Positions 62,494 to 64,000 of a stretch of 64,000 nucleotides of DNA are shown piece by piece (the first letter of the stretch is position 1; each line of letters begins with the position of its first letter). A program made the position numbers and the translations under genes. Source of the DNA: Sipunculus nudus (lineage: Eukaryota; Annelida; Sipuncula; Golfingiida; Sipunculidae); NCBI GenBank assembly GCA_026874595.1, contig CM049322.1, positions 42,148,340 to 42,212,339 on the forward strand, written 5' to 3'. Under the pieces are notes generated by a model that was not told the DNA's origin, ran no database searches, and was given only the letters and a program-made list of their open reading frames with translations.

Positions 62494-62738
62494 AATATTG
62501 AAAAGATGTAAAGTTTTGAATGCCGTGCTAGTCTGTTACTTACAAAAGTAATGTAAATGGTTGACATCTTTTGAAAAAGACTAGCTGTGTGTAGGTTCTT
62601 ATACACAAGCTTTCGGGTGCTCGGCCCTCTTCTGAGAAGGGGGCCGAGCACCCGAAAGCTTGTGTACAAGAACATACACACAGCTAGTCTTTTCAAAAGG
62701 TGTCAACCATTTACATTACTTTTGTAATATTGAAAAGA
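62494..62738. mobile_element. Foldback hairpin insertion with 13-bp flanking direct repeat
   Basis: From 62541 to 62726 the sequence is a near-perfect palindrome of 186 bp: the left arm starts TACAAAAGTAATGTAAATGG, the right arm ends CCATTTACATTACTTTTGTA, and the centre is GGCCCTCTTCTGAGAAGGGGGCC. The whole insert is bracketed by AATATTGAAAAGA at 62494-62506 and 62726-62738, absent as a repeat in the sister unit (59780-59810). The direct repeat looks like a target site duplication of retroposition length. Confidence 0.7.
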
Positions 62739-64000
62739 GGTCTCGATTTATATAAAGATTTTCTGAGCGGAAACGTCCTATATACGGACTTACCTTTGCC
62801 GATAATCGTGGTTCTGTGTGTGAGCAACCAGTCCAAATGTGACTGATTGAAATAAGAAGGCTGGGTGGTAAGATGTCTGATCTTTCGCATACGCGACATC
62901 ATCGAACAAGCAGAAGTAACATGTGAGAAAAAAAAGCGGAAGAAACGCCCGTTTAAAACTTGAGGAATCTTGATTTGTGAAGTTTCGCGGTGCGTCAACC
63001 AACAAAAAACAGGGTTAAAATTACAACTTAATATTAACATTCATTTTTCAGAATTAATATTGAATCGTTATTCATATGTCGCATGCGCCATTGTGCATGG
63101 ATATACGTGAGTATAACGAACCCTTTTATTTAAGTATTGTAGTAATTCTGTTAAAATCTTAATTCAGAATAAACAAAATTTGCCAAAGGAGAACAATGTG
63201 GTAGCCTTGGAAATTTCATTATTGTTTGGATGATATTTACTTTTTTAAATCAAATTAAAAACAAAGTAAAAAAGTTAAATGGATTACGTGTTTATTATCA
63301 ATAGAAAGCTGTGGTCATATTTTCTAAAAGGTTTAACATTCTATTTTCCCCTCTTTTTGGCATGTTTTGTTCATTTCCTGTTGCAGGTTTTTATTTCTCA
63401 TACCCAAGGATAGATGGCGCTAGGTATATCATGTGCACCCTGCAGCCTAAAAGACGTGCCTGGGTTTTGAAACTGAGGGGCTGAAGAAATAAACACACAA
63501 ACAGACAACACTGCCAAAGAGGAGAGGGACCGGGAATTGCTTTACTCTTATCCCATTTGGAAATGTAAATATATGTCATCTTTAACCGATTATTGTGAGC
63601 AGGCCTTAACATTGAGCAAAGCCGCTCTTGCGAGCGTGCCATATTTTTCACTTTGCCCCGACTGATTTCGACGTAAAGGCTTGCGGCGTGAATGAATGTG
63701 GACAGGCGGTCTCTCCTTGGCATTCATAGACAGACCTTCTGTGTGGAGAATGTAACCGGCCATGACTGGTTCCTTTACTGTGAGGTCAAGTACGTGTATA
63801 AATTCGATCCCTTATTGGCACTTTCTACACTGCTTTAGCTTGTGATTTTTTTAAATTATTTTTTGCTAATTTGATGATATTTTGCTTATTAGTGATATAT
63901 GTACTTTTTTTATGATGTTGTTAATAATATATATATGGTCTTCCGGTATTATATTATAATCAACAAAGGTCCGAAAAAAATGTTCAAGCCCAACATCTTC

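Larger units (their letters stand above)
56281..64000 (-). repeat. Tandem array of about 2.7-kb units, each with ADH exon 1 and its upstream region
   Basis: Units start near 56281, 58928 and 61651. Landmarks recur at about 2.7-kb steps: TAGCTCACTCTGTTAGCTCA (57184, 59896), CGCATGCGCCATTGTRCATGG (57572, 63081, and a variant at 60299), GATGGCGCTAGGTATA (58026, 60747, 63414) and CAAGCCCAACATCT (61526, 63985). The third unit stops at the window edge at the point that, in the earlier units, lies about 130 bp before exon 1. Confidence 0.85.

Overview
This is an animal nuclear genome window, about two thirds A+T. It is full of (TA)n, (TTA)n and (TC)n microsatellites, tRNA-derived SINEs, LINEs and DNA transposons, and its genes are split into small GT-AG exons. 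The repeat mix suggests a marine invertebrate, most likely a mollusc or other lophotrochozoan; that placement is inference.

The core of the window is a tandem pair of zinc-dependent medium-chain alcohol dehydrogenase genes on the minus strand, closest in motif layout to the 6-hydroxyhexanoate dehydrogenase-like subfamily. Gene A (6006-16212) assembles from ten exons into one 1107-nt reading frame of 368 residues, with all zinc ligands and the GxGGxG nucleotide-binding motif. Gene B (exons 2-10 at 31970-52501) has the same exon order and phases. Its exon 6 donor has changed from GT to CT, and its nearest exon 1 is cut off by a LINE, so it is either decaying or spliced differently. The duplicated block includes about 1.5 kb of 3' flank (4497-6005 and 30626-31969).

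Upstream of both genes the first coding exon has been copied in tandem together with its 5' flank. Full copies lie at 16114, 21576, 58928 and 61651, a truncated one lies at 56281, and the sequence at the right edge predicts another just beyond the window. Each full copy keeps its ATG and donor and could splice to exon 2 of the gene downstream.

Mobile elements account for most of the size difference between the two genes. There is an L2/CR1-type LINE with only three in-frame stops in its ORF2 (16555-19960), and a 5'-truncated L1/Tx1-like LINE whose insertion removed part of exon 1 and intron 1 of gene B (52879-56280). A 7.3-kb transposon with long terminal inverted repeats sits in intron 8 of gene B (33682-41005); it carries a decayed long protein with N-terminal CxxC fingers, a HEEADTR...DTDVVV region and a Cys-rich tail, and may be Academ-like. 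A pogo-like element with a GC-rich MITE-like insert lies in intron 3 of gene B (49557-51591). Two related LTR-like segments, several SINEs and a 186-bp foldback hairpin flanked by a 13-bp direct repeat complete the set.

Layout: 1-4.5 kb gene-free; 4.5-16.3 kb gene A; 16.6-20.0 kb LINE; 20.0-22.6 kb extra exon 1; 22.6-30.6 kb intergenic repeats and a decayed ankyrin-like/acidic reading frame; 30.6-56.3 kb gene B with nested transposons; 56.3-64 kb tandem exon 1 units of about 2.7 kb.
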